Shown in pieces: positions 49,173 through 56,212 of a stretch of DNA of 56,212 nucleotides (positions are counted from its first letter, which is position 1; every line of letters begins with the position of its first letter). Below the pieces are notes generated by a model. The model saw nothing but the letters and a program-made list of their open reading frames with translations, made no database searches and had not been told where the DNA came from. The DNA comes from Acetobacteraceae bacterium (GTDB taxonomy: Bacteria > Pseudomonadota > Alphaproteobacteria > Acetobacterales > Acetobacteraceae), in assembly GCA_027487675.1 (NCBI GenBank), contig JAIYDD010000116.1, forward strand, positions 1 through 56,212. The letters run 5' to 3'. The position numbers were made by a program, and so were the translations under genes.

Positions 49173-49985
49173 ATGGACAGCATCCCGACCCAGGCGCCCG
49201 CCATCGCCGCCCCCCCCGGCTTCTTCGCCGAGCGCGTGCTGGACGTGCACCACTGGACCGACCGCCTGTTCTCCTTCACCTGCACCCGCGACCCCACCTT
49301 CCGGTTCGAGGCCGGGCAGTTCGCCATGATCGGCCTGGTGGTGGACGGCAAGCCGCTGGTGCGCGCCTATTCCATGGTCAGCCCGCCCTGGGCCGAGCAG
49401 CTGGAATTCCTCTCGATCAAGGTGCAGCACGGGCCGCTAACATCCCGCCTGCAGCACATCGTCCCGGGCGACACGGTGCTGATCGGCCGCAAGGCGACGG
49501 GCACGCTGCTGCCGGGCAACCTGGCGCCGGGCGGCGTGCTGTGGTGCTTCGCCACCGGCACGGGCCTCGCCCCGTTCATGAGCCTGGTCCGCGACCCCGG
49601 GAGCTATGACCGCTTCGAGCGCATCGTGCTGGTCCACACTGTCCGCCAGGTGGCCGAGCTCGCCTATCGCACGCTGATCGAGCAGGACCTGCCGCGCGAC
49701 GAGCTGCTGGGCGAGCTGGCCGCGGCGCAGCTGACCTACCTGCCCGCCGTGACGCGGGAGCCCTTCCCGCGCCAGGCGCGCATCACGACGCTGATCGAGA
49801 CCGGCGCGCTGACCGCCGAGCTCGGCCTGCCGCCGCTGTCGCCCGACCGCGACCGTGCCATGCTGTGCGGGTCGGAGGCGATGAACGCCGATGTGCGCGC
49901 GCTGCTGGAGGCGCGCGGCTTCACCGAGGGCTCGAACAGCGAACCGGGAACCTATGTGGTCGAAAAAGCTTTCGTGACGAAATAG
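49173..49985 (+). CDS. fpr: Ferredoxin--NADP+ reductase
   Basis: A 270-residue FAD enzyme of the bacterial subclass (Fpr) that moves electrons between NADPH and ferredoxin or flavodoxin. The FAD site RAYSM is preceded by FEAGQFAMIGL. The pyrophosphate loop is FATGTGLAPFMSL, and the NADP region has VLVHTVRQVAELAY, MLCGSEAMNADVRALL and the C-terminal YVVEKAFVTK. ATG 49173 is chosen because the domain begins just after. Probably monocistronic. Confidence 0.93.
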   Translation: MDSIPTQAPAIAAPPGFFAERVLDVHHWTDRLFSFTCTRDPTFRFEAGQFAMIGLVVDGKPLVRAYSMVSPPWAEQLEFLSIKVQHGPLTSRLQHIVPGDTVLIGRKATGTLLPGNLAPGGVLWCFATGTGLAPFMSLVRDPGSYDRFERIVLVHTVRQVAELAYRTLIEQDLPRDELLGELAAAQLTYLPAVTREPFPRQARITTLIETGALTAELGLPPLSPDRDRAMLCGSEAMNADVRALLEARGFTEGSNSEPGTYVVEKAFVTK

Positions 49986-50121
49986 ACATCGGTAACGCCG
50001 GCCCTTCCCGAAGGCACCGCAGGCAGGGATTGCGGAACCCGTCGGCAATACGTAATCAGACGATGGGAGCAACCAGCCGCCCGCGCACCCCGTGCCGGGA
50101 CGGACACGCCTGGAGGAGACG

Positions 50122-51261
50122 ATGGAAGGTTCCGAGAACCGCCCCGCGGGTCGACGCGGGCTTCTGAAGGCGGCTGCCATCGGCGCCGCGGGCACCGCCG
50201 TGCTGGCGACGCCCAATGTCAGCCGGGCGCAGACCGTCACGCTCCGCTTCCAGTCCACCTGGCCGCAGCGCGACATCTTCCACGAATTCGCCAACGACTA
50301 CGTGACGCGGGTGAACAACCTGGCGGGCGGGCGCCTGCGCGTCGACCTGCTGGCCGCCGGCGCCGTGGTCGGCGCCTTCCAGCTGCTGGACGCCGTGCAT
50401 GCCGGCACGCTCGATGGCGGCCATGGCGTCTCGGCCTACTGGTTCGGCCGGAACCGCGCCTTCAGCCTGTTCGGCACCACGCCGCCCTGGTTCAACGAGG
50501 CGAACCACTTCCTCGGCTGGTTCTACTATGGCGGCGGCGAGGCGCTGTACCGCGAGCTGATGCACGACATCCTGCGGATGAACGCCGTCGGCTTCCAGAC
50601 CGGCCCGATGCCGACCCAGCCGCTCGGCTGGTTCCGCAACCCGATCGAGCGCGCCGACCAGATCCGGGGCCTCCGCTACCGCACCGTGGGCCTGGCGACC
50701 GACCTGTTCCAGGAGATGGGCGCGGCCGTCGTCGCGCTGCCGGGCGGCGAGATCGTCCCCGCGCTGGAGCGCGGCGTGATCGACGGCGCGGAATTCAACA
50801 ACCCGTCGTCGGACCGCGTGCTGGGCTTCGCCGACGTGGCGCGCAACTACATGATCCAGTCCTTCCACCAGCGCGTCGAGAGCTTCGAGGTGCTGTGGAA
50901 CCGCCAGCGCTACGAAGGCCTGCCGGCCGAGCTGCAGCAGGTGCTGCGCATCGCCGCGGAAGCCGCCTCCGCCGACATGTCCTGGAAGCAGCAGGACCGC
51001 TACTCGCGCGACCTGGCGGCGCTGCAGCAGGCCGGCGTGAACGTGCGCGCGACGCCGCGGCCGATCCTCGATGCCCAGCTGCAGGCCTGGGATCGCGTGA
51101 TCGCGCGCCAGGAGGGCGACAATTCCTCGCCGAACGCCGGGCCCTTCTTCAAGAAGGTGTGCGACAGCCAGCGCGAGTGGTGCCGCCGCGTCGGCGGCTT
51201 CTACCTGCGCTACGAAGCCAGCCCGGTCATCAGCTACAACCACTTCTTCGCCCGCGGCTGA
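50122..51261 (+). CDS. TRAP transporter solute receptor (DctP family)
   Basis: A 379-residue periplasmic receptor. Tat-type signal GRRGLLKAAAIGAAGTAVLAT precedes TLRFQSTWPQRDIFHEFANDY. It is longer than simple DctP proteins and resembles the sialic/keto-acid (TAXI-distinct) branch with GAVVGAFQLLDAVHAGTLDGGH and LGWFRNPI. Late DctP marks are DMSWKQQDRYSRDL. ATG 50122 follows GGAGGAGA, an excellent site. A hairpin and the DctQ and DctM genes follow, completing a TRAP system. Confidence 0.9.
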   Translation: MEGSENRPAGRRGLLKAAAIGAAGTAVLATPNVSRAQTVTLRFQSTWPQRDIFHEFANDYVTRVNNLAGGRLRVDLLAAGAVVGAFQLLDAVHAGTLDGGHGVSAYWFGRNRAFSLFGTTPPWFNEANHFLGWFYYGGGEALYRELMHDILRMNAVGFQTGPMPTQPLGWFRNPIERADQIRGLRYRTVGLATDLFQEMGAAVVALPGGEIVPALERGVIDGAEFNNPSSDRVLGFADVARNYMIQSFHQRVESFEVLWNRQRYEGLPAELQQVLRIAAEAASADMSWKQQDRYSRDLAALQQAGVNVRATPRPILDAQLQAWDRVIARQEGDNSSPNAGPFFKKVCDSQREWCRRVGGFYLRYEASPVISYNHFFARG

Positions 51262-51282
51262 CGGCGAAGCATCGCGTTGCCG

Positions 51283-51312
51283 AGGCCGGCCCGGGCTTGC
51301 CCGGGCCGGCCT
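51283..51312 (+). terminator. Intra-operon hairpin between dctP and dctQ
   Basis: A perfect 13-bp stem, AGGCCGGCCCGGG/CCCGGGCCGGCCT, with a CTTG loop is followed by TTCTG. It lies 21 bases after the receptor stop. As a partial terminator or 3'-end protector it would give more receptor than membrane subunits, a common need in binding-protein transporters. Confidence 0.75.
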
Positions 51313-51343
51313 TTCTGTGAAACGACAGGGAAGGGAAGGCGGC

Positions 51344-52114
51344 ATGAGCGATCAAGGGGCGGTCGTCCTGATCGCGGCCATCGTCGCGGCGGCCATCGTC
51401 TGCGGCATCGCCTTCGCGCAGCACCCTGCCGTGCAGCGCACGCTGCTCGGGATCGACCGGCTCTCGACGCTGGTGGGGCAGGCCGGGTCCTGGACGATCC
51501 TGGTGCTGACCGCGGTCATCGTCTACGACGTCACCGCCCGCCGCTTCTTCCGCGCGCCGACGGATTGGGGCTACGACGCGGCCTACATGCTGTATGGCAC
51601 GCTGTTCATGCTGGCCGGCGCCTATGCGCTGAGCCGCAACGGCCATGTCCGCGGCGACTTCCTGTACCGCAACTTCAGCCCCGCCCGGCAGGCCAAGTTC
51701 GACCTGACGCTCTATATCCTGTTCTTCTTTCCGGCGATCATGGCCTTCATGATCTCGGGCTACCACTTCTTCGAACTCAGCTACCTGCAGAACGAGCGCA
51801 GCTCGGTCTCCCCGGGCGGGCCGATCATCTGGCCCTTCAAGTTCCTGATCCCCGCCGTCGGCCTGCTGCTGCTGCTGCAGGGCCTGGTGGAGGTGGTGCG
51901 CTGCGTGCGCTGCATCCGGGAAGGCGAGTGGCCGCAGCGCCTGTCCGACGTGGAGGAGCTGGAGAAGACCATCCTCGCCGCGGCGGAGGCCAAGGGCGCC
52001 GAGGCGCTGGCCGCCGAGATGGCCAAGGGCGGGGAAGCCGCCATCCTCCGCGCCGCGCACGCGGTCGAGGAGCGCGCGTCGCACGACCCCGCGCCGCGCC
52101 ACCCGCATTCCTGA
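51344..52114 (+). CDS. TRAP transporter small membrane subunit (DctQ family)
   Basis: A 256-residue inner-membrane subunit. An N-terminal helix, then WTILVLTAVIVYDVTARRFF, WGYDAAYMLYGTLFMLAGAYAL, LYILFFFPAIMAFMISGYHFF and a last helix near ILRLLLLLQGL-type sequence (FLIPAVGLLLLLQGL) make the DctQ pattern. The C-terminal about 55 residues are a charged cytoplasmic extension. ATG 51344 follows AAGGGAAGG. It is longer than ordinary DctQ (160-180), mostly through its N- and C-terminal extensions. Confidence 0.88.
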   Translation: MSDQGAVVLIAAIVAAAIVCGIAFAQHPAVQRTLLGIDRLSTLVGQAGSWTILVLTAVIVYDVTARRFFRAPTDWGYDAAYMLYGTLFMLAGAYALSRNGHVRGDFLYRNFSPARQAKFDLTLYILFFFPAIMAFMISGYHFFELSYLQNERSSVSPGGPIIWPFKFLIPAVGLLLLLQGLVEVVRCVRCIREGEWPQRLSDVEELEKTILAAAEAKGAEALAAEMAKGGEAAILRAAHAVEERASHDPAPRHPHS

Positions 52115-52138
52115 CGCCACGCCCGAGATCAGCGCCCC

Positions 52139-53563
52139 ATGCTCCCGCAAGAATTCCACGAGTATTTCGGCCTGGCGCAGCTGGTGCTGTTCCTCGGCTT
52201 CATCATGCTGGGCTTCCCGATCGCCTTCACCCTGATGGCGATGGGCCTGATCTTCGGCTACCTCGGCATGGGCGAGCGCGTCTTCGACCTGCTGGTGCAG
52301 CGCACCTATGCGGTGATGTCGAACGACGTGCTGATCTCCGTGCCCCTCTTCGTCTTCATGGGCTACGTGATCGAGCGGGCGAACATCCTGGACCGGCTGT
52401 TCCGGTCGCTGCAACTGGCCTCGGGCGGCTTGCCGGGATCGCTGGCGGTCGCGACGCTCGCGACCTGCGCGCTGTTCGCGACGGCGACCGGCATCGTCGG
52501 CGCGGTGGTCACGCTGATGGGCCTGCTGGCCTTCCCCGCCATGCTGCGCGCCGGCTACGACCCGCGCCTGGCGGCGGGCGTCACCTGCGCGGGGGGCTGC
52601 CTCGGCATCCTGATCCCGCCCTCCATCATGCTGATCCTCTACGGCGCGACGGCGGGCGTCTCGGTCGTGCAGCTCTACGCGGCGGCCTTCATCCCCGGCG
52701 TCACGCTGGCGATGCTCTACATCGTCTACGCGGTCGGCGTCGGCATCGTGCGGCCCGACATGGCCCCGCGGCTGCCGCCCGAGGAGCGCAACGTCCCGGT
52801 GGCGACCATCCTGTGGTCGCTGCTGACCTCCTTCTTCCCGCTGGCGCTGCTGATCGCCTCGGTGCTCGGCTCCATCATCATGGGCCTCGCCACGCCGTCC
52901 GAGGCTGCGGCGATGGGCTCGCTCGGCTCGATCATCCTGGCCGTCGTCTACCGCGCCTTCACCTGGACCAAGCTGAAGGAGAGCGTGTTCCTCACCGCGC
53001 GCACCTCCGCCATGGTGTGCTGGCTGTTCGTCGGCAGCTACATCTTCTCCTCGGTGTTCGGCTATCTCGGCGGCCAGCAGCTGGTCGAGGAATTCGTCAA
53101 GTCGCTGCCGCTCAACACCTTCACCTTCATGCTGCTGGCGCAGGCGATCATCTTCATCCTGGGCTGGCCGCTGGAATGGACGGAGATCATCGTGATCTTC
53201 GTGCCGATCTTCCTGCCGCTGCTGGACGATTTCGGCGTCAGCCCGATCTTCTTCGGCATCCTGGTCGCGCTGAACCTGCAGACCAGCTTCCTGTCGCCGC
53301 CGGTCGCGATGGCAGCCTTCTACCTGAAGGGCGTGGCGCCGCCGCATGTGAAGCTCGAGCAGATCTTCGCCGGCTGCATGCCCTTCATCTTCATCGTCAT
53401 CTTCACCATGGCAATGGTCTACATCTTCCCCGAGCTGGTGACCTGGCTGCCCGAGACGCTCTATGGCGGGCCTCCCCCGGCCGGCAGCGGGCCGGCGGTG
53501 TTCGAGCCGCCGCCCGGCGGGTTCCAGGAAACGGAAGAGCTGCGCATCCCCGGCTTCAACTGA
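52139..53563 (+). CDS. TRAP transporter large membrane subunit (DctM family)
   Basis: A 474-residue membrane protein of the DctM/Na+-coupled TRAP family, with roughly 12 helices. Conserved pieces are VPLFVFMGYVIERANI, GIVGAVVTLMGLLAFPAML and GGCLGILIPPSIMLILYG, and a later LATPSEAAAMGSLGS. The GGCLGILIPPS and ATPSEAAA motifs bind ion and substrate. Charged tail GFQETEELRIPGFN overlaps the next gene by one base. Confidence 0.93.
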   Translation: MLPQEFHEYFGLAQLVLFLGFIMLGFPIAFTLMAMGLIFGYLGMGERVFDLLVQRTYAVMSNDVLISVPLFVFMGYVIERANILDRLFRSLQLASGGLPGSLAVATLATCALFATATGIVGAVVTLMGLLAFPAMLRAGYDPRLAAGVTCAGGCLGILIPPSIMLILYGATAGVSVVQLYAAAFIPGVTLAMLYIVYAVGVGIVRPDMAPRLPPEERNVPVATILWSLLTSFFPLALLIASVLGSIIMGLATPSEAAAMGSLGSIILAVVYRAFTWTKLKESVFLTARTSAMVCWLFVGSYIFSSVFGYLGGQQLVEEFVKSLPLNTFTFMLLAQAIIFILGWPLEWTEIIVIFVPIFLPLLDDFGVSPIFFGILVALNLQTSFLSPPVAMAAFYLKGVAPPHVKLEQIFAGCMPFIFIVIFTMAMVYIFPELVTWLPETLYGGPPPAGSGPAVFEPPPGGFQETEELRIPGFN

Positions 53564-54270
53564 TGCCGGGCTTCGACCCCGCCGTGGCCGCACGCTGGCT
53601 GGCCGAGGCGATGGAAACCGGCAGCCCGCTCGGCCCCCTGCCGGCGGACATCGCCCCGCGCGACGCGGCGGCGGCGGAGGAGGTGGCGGCCGCCACGCTG
53701 GACGCGCTGGGCATCGTCCCCTGCGGCCTGCGCCTGCTGCGGCGCGGCGGCGCGCCGGCGCTGTCCGGCCCGATTCTGGAAGGCCGGCTGGTGCCCGGCG
53801 GCAGCGCCGTGGCGCTCGCCGCGCTGCGCCATGCCGGCGCGACCGCCGCCGTGGTCGGCGTGCTGGCCGAGAAGCTGGACCCCGACGCCACCACGCCGCC
53901 CGTGCTGGCGCGGCTGCACCCGGCGATCGACCTCGCCGCCAGCCGCTTTACCGACCTGCCCGGGGAGGATCCGGCGCGCATCGCCGACCTGGCCCTGCTG
54001 GGCCTGGTGGTGGCCGGGAAGGGCAAGGCGGCCGCGCCCGGCACCGGGCGCGTGGCGCTCGGCCCCGCCGGATCGCGCGCCCGCGGCGGGGAGACGGACC
54101 TGGCCGCCGCCTTCGCCGAGGCTGCCGCCGAGGCGCGGCGCTGGGGCGGCCTGCCGGAAGGGGCGCTGCTGGTGGTGGCGGGCCTGTCGGCGCCGGTCGC
54201 CCCCGCGCCGGGGATGGTCCTGGCCGCGCGGATCGCCGGGCTGGGCCGGGCCGAGGCGCGGCTGGAATAG
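53563..54270 (+). CDS. Hydratase/decarboxylase-like protein (MhpD/FAH superfamily, degenerate)
   Basis: A 235-residue protein. AARWLAEAMETGSPLGPLPADIAPRDAAAAEEVAAA resembles the helical start of 2-keto-4-pentenoate hydratases, and GPILEGRLVPGG and RFTDLPGEDPARIADLALLGLVVAGKG sit at the positions of the catalytic sheet. The GxKxG and metal-ligand Glu patterns of active hydratases are not clear, so it may be inactive or divergent. Its start overlaps the DctM stop (TGATG), linking it to the TRAP system as a probable enzyme of the imported compound. Confidence 0.5.
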   Translation: MPGFDPAVAARWLAEAMETGSPLGPLPADIAPRDAAAAEEVAAATLDALGIVPCGLRLLRRGGAPALSGPILEGRLVPGGSAVALAALRHAGATAAVVGVLAEKLDPDATTPPVLARLHPAIDLAASRFTDLPGEDPARIADLALLGLVVAGKGKAAAPGTGRVALGPAGSRARGGETDLAAAFAEAAAEARRWGGLPEGALLVVAGLSAPVAPAPGMVLAARIAGLGRAEARLE

Positions 54271-54274
54271 CCCG

Positions 54275-54646
54275 TCAGCCGGCCCGGAAGCGCGCCTGCG
54301 TCACCGCATCGCCCGCCAGCGCCGCCGCGACCAGCGCGCGCGCGTCCTCCGTTTCCGCCACCGCCACCACGCGGTCGAACCACGCGCACTGCCCGCGCAC
54401 CCGCGCCTGGAACAGCCGGTCCAGCGCCACCGCCGCCGCGCCGCGCCCGCCGCAGCAGCCGCAGGCCGCGGCATGCGGAACGAAGGGTTCGAAGCTGGCC
54501 AGCGCGACGGCGCCGGCGGGCAGGCCATCGGGCGGCGGCGCCTCGAACAGCACGGCGGCGGGCGGCCCGGCGGACAGCGCCGCGGGCAGTGCCGCCTCGG
54601 CGGGCAGCAGGATCACGGGAATGCGTGCGTCGAGGGACCAAGCCAT
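54275..54646 (-). CDS. Hypothetical protein with CGCCGG motif
   Basis: A 123-residue protein. The N-terminal half PVILLPAEAALPAAL...AAVLFEAP is nonspecific. The centre has FVPHAAACGCCGGRG (three Cys close together), then AVALDRLFQARVRGQCAWFDRVVAVAETEDARALVAAAL. The Cys cluster suggests metal binding, and the tail recalls the C-terminus of P-loop metal chaperones, but no P-loop is present. It is divergent from the ArsR-methyltransferase gene and shares its palindromic promoter region, so the two may be co-regulated. Confidence 0.55.
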   Translation of the reverse strand: MAWSLDARIPVILLPAEAALPAALSAGPPAAVLFEAPPPDGLPAGAVALASFEPFVPHAAACGCCGGRGAAAVALDRLFQARVRGQCAWFDRVVAVAETEDARALVAAALAGDAVTQARFRAG

Positions 54647-54652
54647 AGTCTG

Positions 54653-54674
54653 GACATAAGGATATGTTTATGTC
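54653..54674. promoter_or_regulatory. Palindromic operator between divergent genes
   Basis: GACATAA (54653-54659) and TTATGTC (54668-54674) are exact inverted repeats separated by 8 bases. This AT-rich block, in a GC-rich context, lies 12 bases before the ArsR start and 6 bases before the divergent gene's start. It matches the size of an ArsR dimer site and likely covers both promoters. Confidence 0.7.
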
Positions 54675-54686
54675 ATTTGCAAGCGC

Positions 54687-55619
54687 ATGGATCACCTCCT
54701 CACCCAGCTGCGGGCCGCCGCCGAGCCGACCAGGCTCCGCCTGCTCGCGCTCTGTGCCCGCGGCGCCTGGTGCGTCTCGGACCTGGTCGCCATCCTCGGC
54801 CAGTCCCAGCCGCGGCTGTCGCGCCACCTGAAGCTGCTGGCGGAGGCCGGGCTGCTGCGCCGCACGCCGGAAGGCGCGAATGCCTGGTTCCAGGTGCCGC
54901 CCGAGGCGGAGTTCGCCCACCAGCTCCTCGCCCGCCTGCCGGAGGCCGAGCCGATGCTGGCCGCCGATCGCCGCGCCGCCGCGCGGGTGGCGGCCGAACG
55001 CGCCCGCGCCGCCTCCGACGCCTTCCGTCGCCAGGGCGCGGAATGGGACGAGGTCTCGGCCCTCGGCCTGCCGGCGGAGGGCATCGCCGCGGCGCTGCTG
55101 GAGGCCCTGCCGCCCCGCCGCGCCACGCGGCTTCTGGATATCGGCTGCGGCACCGGCGGCCTGCTGGAACTGGTCGCCCCCCGCGTGGCGGAGGCCGTCG
55201 GCGTCGATGCGTCCCGCGAGATGCTGGCGCTGGCGCGCACCCGGCTGGCGGAGCGCGGCATCGCCAATGCCTCCGTCCGCCAGGCCGATCTCTACCGCCT
55301 TCCCTATGCCGACGCGGCCTTCGATGTCGCGACGCTGCAGATGGTGCTGCACTACGCCGAGGACCCGGCCGCGGCGCTGGCCGAAGCCTCGCGCGTGCTG
55401 CGCCCGGGCGGGCTGCTGCTGGTGGTCGATCTCGCGCCGCATGACCGCGCGGAGCTGCTGACCCGCCACGCCCATCGCTGGCCCGGCTTCGACGATGCGG
55501 CGCTGGCCGGCTGGCTCGGCTCGGCCGGCTGCACCGCGCCGCGCGCGGCCGAGGTCGCCGGCGCGCTGCCCGTCCGCGTCTGGCGCGCCGAGCGGCTCGA
55601 AATGCCTGCCTTCGCCTGA
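54687..55619 (+). CDS. ArsR-family regulator fused to SAM-dependent methyltransferase
   Basis: A 310-residue fusion. Residues 1-80 form an ArsR winged helix: LRAAAEPTRLRLLALCARGAW, then VAILGQSQPRLSRHLKLLAEAGLLRR. Residues about 145-290 form a class I methyltransferase: LLDIGCGTGGLLEL (SAM motif I), VGVDASREML, and DVATLQMVLHYAEDPAAALAEASRVLRPGG. The arsenic-sensor CxC pair is absent. In alphaproteobacteria this fusion is found beside methionine-cycle genes and may sense S-adenosylhomocysteine, as SahR does. Here it lies directly upstream of a methionine synthase gene. Confidence 0.88.
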   Translation: MDHLLTQLRAAAEPTRLRLLALCARGAWCVSDLVAILGQSQPRLSRHLKLLAEAGLLRRTPEGANAWFQVPPEAEFAHQLLARLPEAEPMLAADRRAAARVAAERARAASDAFRRQGAEWDEVSALGLPAEGIAAALLEALPPRRATRLLDIGCGTGGLLELVAPRVAEAVGVDASREMLALARTRLAERGIANASVRQADLYRLPYADAAFDVATLQMVLHYAEDPAAALAEASRVLRPGGLLLVVDLAPHDRAELLTRHAHRWPGFDDAALAGWLGSAGCTAPRAAEVAGALPVRVWRAERLEMPAFA

Positions 55620-55676
55620 ACCGGTCCTTCACCGGCAGGCCCCCAGAAAACCTCCCCCGTCCCGGAGAACCTTGTG

Positions 55677-56212
55677 ATGTCCCGCCCCCACCTGCTCGAC
55701 GTGCTGCGCGACGCTGTCCTGCTCTGCGACGGCGGCATGGGCGCGCGCGTGCAGCAGATGAACCTGGAAGTGGACCGCGACTTCTGGGGCAAGGAGAACT
55801 GCACCGAGGTGCTGAACCTCTCCCGCCCCGACATCGTGCGGGAGATCCACGCCAGCTACTTCGAGGCCGGCGCCGACATGGTGCTGACCAACAGTTTTGG
55901 TGGCAGCCCCGTGACGCTGGAGGAGTTCGAGCTCGGCGACCGGGCCTTCGAGATCAACAAGATTTCCGTCGAGCTGGCGCGCGAGGCGGCGGAGCAGTTC
56001 GCGGATGGCCGGCCGCGCTGGGTGGTGGGCGATATCGGGCCGGGGACCAAGCTGCCGAGCCTCGGCAACATCGACTACGACCGGCTGGAAGCGGCGCTTC
56101 TCACGCAATGCCGCGGGCTGATCGCGGGCGGGGCGGATGCGATCCTGACCGAGACGAACCAGGACACGCTCTACATCAAGGCCGCCGTCAACGCCGCGAA
56201 GATCGCGCGCGC
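55677..56212 (+). CDS. metH: Methionine synthase, homocysteine S-methyltransferase domain (partial)
   Basis: The gene runs off the right edge; about 178 codons are visible. The N-terminus VLLCDGGMGARVQQMNLE and LTNSFGGSPVTLEEFEL, with IREIHASYFEAGADMV-type barrel sequence and WVVGDIGPGTKLP, match the homocysteine-binding TIM barrel of cobalamin-dependent methionine synthase (or the related BmtA form). The zinc-binding cysteines lie beyond the window. ATG 55677 follows GGAG. It transfers a methyl group to homocysteine. It probably shares the ArsR fusion's transcript, with only 57 bases between. Confidence 0.85.
   Translation, partial: MSRPHLLDVLRDAVLLCDGGMGARVQQMNLEVDRDFWGKENCTEVLNLSRPDIVREIHASYFEAGADMVLTNSFGGSPVTLEEFELGDRAFEINKISVELAREAAEQFADGRPRWVVGDIGPGTKLPSLGNIDYDRLEAALLTQCRGLIAGGADAILTETNQDTLYIKAAVNAAKIAR

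Noticed and set aside
54687-55619. Arsenic-responsive ArsR regulator
   Set aside because: The winged helix has a lone Cys where arsenic sensors have the CxC pair, and no arsenic genes are present; the methyltransferase fusion points to methionine metabolism.
1-56212. tRNA or rRNA genes
   Set aside because: I saw no anticodon-loop or T-loop patterns with flanking acceptor stems, and no rRNA-like sequence, although I could not run a dedicated scan.

Overview
The window is very G+C-rich DNA with tightly packed, often overlapping (ATGA/TGATG) genes. It reads as a chromosomal segment of an alphaproteobacterium, most likely an Acetobacteraceae/Rhodospirillales member of the Roseomonas type. The grounds are four Bug/TctC-family periplasmic receptors, an alphaproteobacterial hemD - mitofilin-like (Mic60) - hemY block, an ArsR-methyltransferase fusion next to a methionine synthase start, and many GC-rich extragenic hairpin repeats. 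This taxonomic placement is inference. I saw no phage, plasmid, transposase, rRNA or tRNA genes.

Layout. 1-444: tail of a substrate-binding/4,5-dihydroxyphthalate decarboxylase-like gene. 453-9797 (+): an uptake-and-catabolism run with an alpha/beta hydrolase, a complete tripartite tricarboxylate transporter (TctC-TctB-TctA), a ModA-like binding protein without signal peptide, an aldo/keto reductase, a second Bug receptor and a two-subunit molybdenum hydroxylase. 9872-15044 (-): nucleoside uptake and salvage (BMP receptor, ATPase, two permeases, cytidine deaminase). 15210-19489: PhnW-like aminotransferase, a DUF1194 protein, a third Bug receptor and two ExoD proteins. 19546-21966: cobalamin riboswitch and BtuB-like receptor. 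22160-31273: small membrane protein, trehalose synthesis (otsBA), a glycosyltransferase, the ybbP-ybbA-tesA-like block and an RNA 2',3'-cyclic phosphodiesterase.

31522-38713 is the most interesting metabolic region. A divergent LacI regulator faces a minus-strand operon of a quinone-oxidoreductase-like enzyme, a hydroxyquinol-type intradiol dioxygenase, a YciI protein, a BKACE (DUF849) enzyme, an SDR, a Bug receptor and an NMT1-like binding protein. Two LacI-type palindromes lie in the shared promoter region. I infer a ring-cleavage route that ends through BKACE rather than the usual CoA-transferase/thiolase pair.

38910-44516: LolA, small hypotheticals, and hemY, a Mic60-like coiled-coil protein and hemD. 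44785-45047 and 26255-26515 are two inverted copies of a MITE-like element with matching terminal inverted repeats, and a third fragment follows at 45053. 45196-49985: GST, a duplicated-domain secreted protein, GNAT, several unknown small genes and ferredoxin-NADP reductase. 50122-54270: a TRAP transporter (DctP, hairpin, DctQ, DctM) with a hydratase-like gene. 54275-56212: an unknown gene divergent from the ArsR-methyltransferase fusion, then the start of a cobalamin-dependent-type methionine synthase, running off the right edge.

All functions come from reading the translated sequence and recalling family features. No database search was possible.
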